Positions 63,799-64,000 of a stretch of 64,000 bases of DNA are shown here, piece after piece; position 1 is the first letter of the stretch, and every line of letters begins with the position of its first letter. A program made the translations under genes and the position numbers. Source of the stretch: SB11 sp035906255 (GTDB lineage Bacteria > Bacteroidota > Bacteroidia > UBA8524); contig JAMIFM010000023.1 of the NCBI GenBank assembly GCA_035906255.1, positions 1 to 64,000 of the forward strand. The letters are read 5' to 3'. The notes under the pieces were generated by a model that saw only the letters and a program-made list of their open reading frames with translations, did no database searches and was not told where the DNA came from.

Positions 63799-64000
63799 TT
63801 AATCAGCCACGTAAAAATCTGAACTCAGGTATTTTTGAGGTACCGTTTGGGTAATTTTATCAAAAATCGGCTCACTGTTGTTTTTTACTAAAAAGCTGTA
63901 AAACTCATCGCGCAGTTTATCCTCAGGTTTGGCAGGGGTTGTAACGTAAAAATCAGTGCCAAATAAAATCTTGTTCCCAATCACAGGGTCGTTCAAATCA
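63799..64000 (-). CDS. Amidohydrolase family protein, C-terminal fragment (runs off right edge)
   Basis: The minus-strand frame is open from base 64000 to a stop at 63799-63801, about 66 codons. The segment NKILFGTDFYVTTPAKPEDK is like the end of the metal-dependent amidohydrolase barrel (LFGTD with the catalytic Asp). The TTG at 63996 is unlikely to be the true start; the gene very probably continues beyond the window. It converges on the transporter gene. Confidence 0.65.
   Translation of the reverse strand, partial: DLNDPVIGNKILFGTDFYVTTPAKPEDKLRDEFYSFLVKNNSEPIFDKITQTVPQKYLSSDFYVAD

Overview
The window comes from a member of the Bacteroidota. It has moderate GC and carries a PorD-like type IX secretion (T9SS) protein, several secreted proteins with T9SS-type C-terminal domains, the bamD-rpoZ-coaBC-porD gene block, LytTR signalling, an NhaD antiporter, a Porin_10 porin, two Omp28-like lipoproteins, and many promoters of the Bacteroidota form TAnnTTTG. 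I would not place it below phylum. Most genes are housekeeping or cell-envelope genes. No prophage, insertion sequence, CRISPR array, or rRNA is visible.

Layout. 1-5216 (minus) is the N-terminal part of a giant secreted repeat protein that runs off the left edge. It has at least 1738 codons, and its PKD/Ig-like units recur with an exact 246 bp period. A tRNA-Ala follows at 5882-5955. 6252-9698 is the bamD-rpoZ-coaBC-porD operon. recN, which usually follows, is here inverted and separated by a small membrane protein and a free-standing HNH endonuclease. 13137-17379 holds a LytS-type kinase and LytTR regulator, then a translationally coupled beta-barrel and lipoprotein pair. 17478-25940 is a mix of folate, thioredoxin, aspartate kinase, fructose bisphosphatase, IscX and ferredoxin, N-end-rule transferase, GyrI-like and pirin genes. 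26014-38176 has dgt, a secreted protein with a possible vWA-like fold, two tandem paralogous lipoproteins, lpxK, a T9SS LVIVD-repeat protein, a porin, a flavin monooxygenase, a solo HsdR-N nuclease and holA. 38237-50581 has a sialidase-like T9SS protein, an ArnT-like glycosyltransferase, an Omp28-like lipoprotein, hisS, an aromatic/histidine ammonia-lyase with a coupled barrel, an M1 peptidase and a fatty acid hydroxylase. 50586-64000 has a peroxiredoxin, a Crp-type regulator, nhaD, GT2, a lipoprotein operon, a second Omp28-like protein, comF, a sigma-54 activator with lptE and a TPR-like protein, a VIT1-type iron transporter and, at the right edge, a partial amidohydrolase.

Two genome-wide themes stand out. 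First, at least 18 genes have a perfect TAnnTTTG box close to the start codon. In 13 cases the gap is 16 nt or less, and in seven it is 4-7 nt, which predicts leaderless or nearly leaderless mRNAs. This helps choose starts, including TTG starts. Second, the larger intergenic gaps carry families of palindromic repeats. One is a composite element of about 96 bp, present three times, whose central 46-nt palindrome shows a compensatory base-pair change.

Limits: homology calls come from motif recognition by eye, without database searches. Both edge genes are incomplete.
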